DNA of 6,195 nucleotides from Clostridiales bacterium (lineage in GTDB: Bacteria; Bacillota; Clostridia; Lachnospirales; WRAX01): positions 1-6,195 of the forward strand of contig JAISHX010000065.1 of assembly GCA_031262335.1 (NCBI GenBank), read 5' to 3'. This document shows positions 5,673 to 6,195 of the stretch, one piece after another. The notes beneath the pieces were generated by a model that worked only from the letters and a program-made list of their open reading frames with translations, was not told the DNA's origin and did not search any database. The translations under genes were made by a program, and so were the position numbers. Each line of letters begins with the position of its first letter. Position 1 is the stretch's first letter.

Positions 5673-5718
5673 AAACACACAAACGCCGTCAATTTAATTT
5701 GACGGCGTTTGTGTGTTT
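5673..5718. terminator. Strong bidirectional terminator between convergent receptor genes
   Basis: A perfect 20-bp stem (5673-5692 and 5699-5718) with a 6-nt loop contains the GC-rich block ACGCCGTC. On the plus strand it is followed by TTTATTTTATTATT; on the minus strand it is followed by a short T-run. It lies 9 nt after the plus-strand stop and 6 nt from the stop of the minus-strand gene, so it can end both transcripts. Confidence 0.9.
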
Positions 5719-5724
5719 ATTTTA

Positions 5725-6195
5725 TTATTGAAGCTTGAAGTAATTGACCATTGATTTTAATGTTTCTGCCTGCGAATTTAACTCTTGTGATGCGGCGGCA
5801 GATTCTTCACTGCTTGCTGAATTGCTTTGTACAACTTGAGAAATCTGAATTATGCCGATATTTACATGGTTGACAGATTCCTCCTGACGCTGTGAGGCAT
5901 CAGTAATTTTGGAGATAACGCTTGAAACTTCGGCTGAATTTTTCACTATTTGTGACAACGCTCCCGCTGTTGCGGAGGCTCTTTGAACACCGTCGTTTAT
6001 CCTGCCTATCGCCTCTTTAATAAGCTCACTCGTTTCCTTTGCAGCCGATTGACTTTGGACGGCAAGGTCGCGGACTGAGTTTGCAACAACTGTGAATCCT
6101 TTGCCGTGTTCTCCGGCACGCGCCGCCTCAACAGCCGCATTAAGGGCAAGCAGATTCGTTTGCGTTGCTATTTCATCAATAACTTTGATAATGTT
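5725..6195 (-). CDS. Methyl-accepting chemotaxis protein, C-terminal part (partial)
   Basis: The minus strand is open from the window edge to a TAA at 5725-5727, giving the last 156 residues of a second chemoreceptor. Its 5' part lies beyond 6195. The visible part starts just before the signalling tip: [20 protein letters not shown] and [20 protein letters not shown], followed by the descending coiled coil and the end [25 protein letters not shown] resembles a methylation site. It aligns without an obvious gap to residues 586-740 of the neighbouring receptor, but lacks that protein's 67-residue tail and has no NWETF-type end. The segment VVANSVR replaces the more usual VVAEEVR, a modest change at the CheA/CheW-contacting tip. 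An internal ATG (codon ending at 5958) is not the true start, because homology continues upstream. The pair is convergent and paralogous. Confidence 0.93.
   Translation of the reverse strand, partial: NIIKVIDEIATQTNLLALNAAVEAARAGEHGKGFTVVANSVRDLAVQSQSAAKETSELIKEAIGRINDGVQRASATAGALSQIVKNSAEVSSVISKITDASQRQEESVNHVNIGIIQISQVVQSNSASSEESAAASQELNSQAETLKSMVNYFKLQ

Overview
The window looks like ordinary chromosome from a low-to-moderate G+C Bacillota bacterium, probably Clostridia or Negativicutes. Evidence for this is a YlmC/YmxH-family PRC-barrel gene (a family typical of Bacillota), a ThyX-type thymidylate synthase, Gram-positive-style G-rich ribosome binding sites, TTG start codons and AT-rich consensus promoters. 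No ribosomal RNA or other marker allows a finer placement. Chemoreceptor genes suggest a motile or taxis-capable organism.

Left edge (1-829): a leftward gene of unknown function begins at a TTG at 348 and runs off the window. A 481-nt AT-rich spacer separates it from thyX. The spacer holds two near-consensus sigma-A promoters facing outward (408-436 minus, 663-691 plus). Several small palindromes lie on or near them.

Central block (830-3012): four rightward genes, thyX (dTMP synthesis), a ymxH-like PRC-barrel protein, nrdR (repressor of ribonucleotide reductase genes) and a Sir2-family NAD-dependent protein deacylase. nrdR and sir2 are 12-13 nt apart and surely co-transcribed. ymxH and nrdR are separated by 53 nt with two small hairpins. 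thyX and nrdR both concern DNA precursor supply.

Spacer (3013-3239): this holds the least explained sequence in the window. A 21-position inverted repeat encloses 61 nt of partly self-complementary sequence with TA dinucleotides at its ends. It could be a MITE-like insertion or a structured leader RNA. A second AT-rich hairpin, a promoter and a strong G-rich ribosome binding site follow.

Right block (3240-6195): a complete 807-aa chemoreceptor with an extracytoplasmic sensor domain, one canonical HAMP, five further HAMP-like repeats at a regular 45-residue period, a signalling hairpin and a 67-residue acidic tail. It converges on the 3' end of a second chemoreceptor gene on the minus strand. 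The two share a strong bidirectional terminator. The signalling domains are clearly homologous, so this is a paralogous convergent pair.

I see no CRISPR array, tRNA, rRNA, transposase, toxin-antitoxin pair or recognisable defence system. The most unusual items are the inverted-repeat element, the poly-HAMP receptor and the unidentified gene at the left edge.
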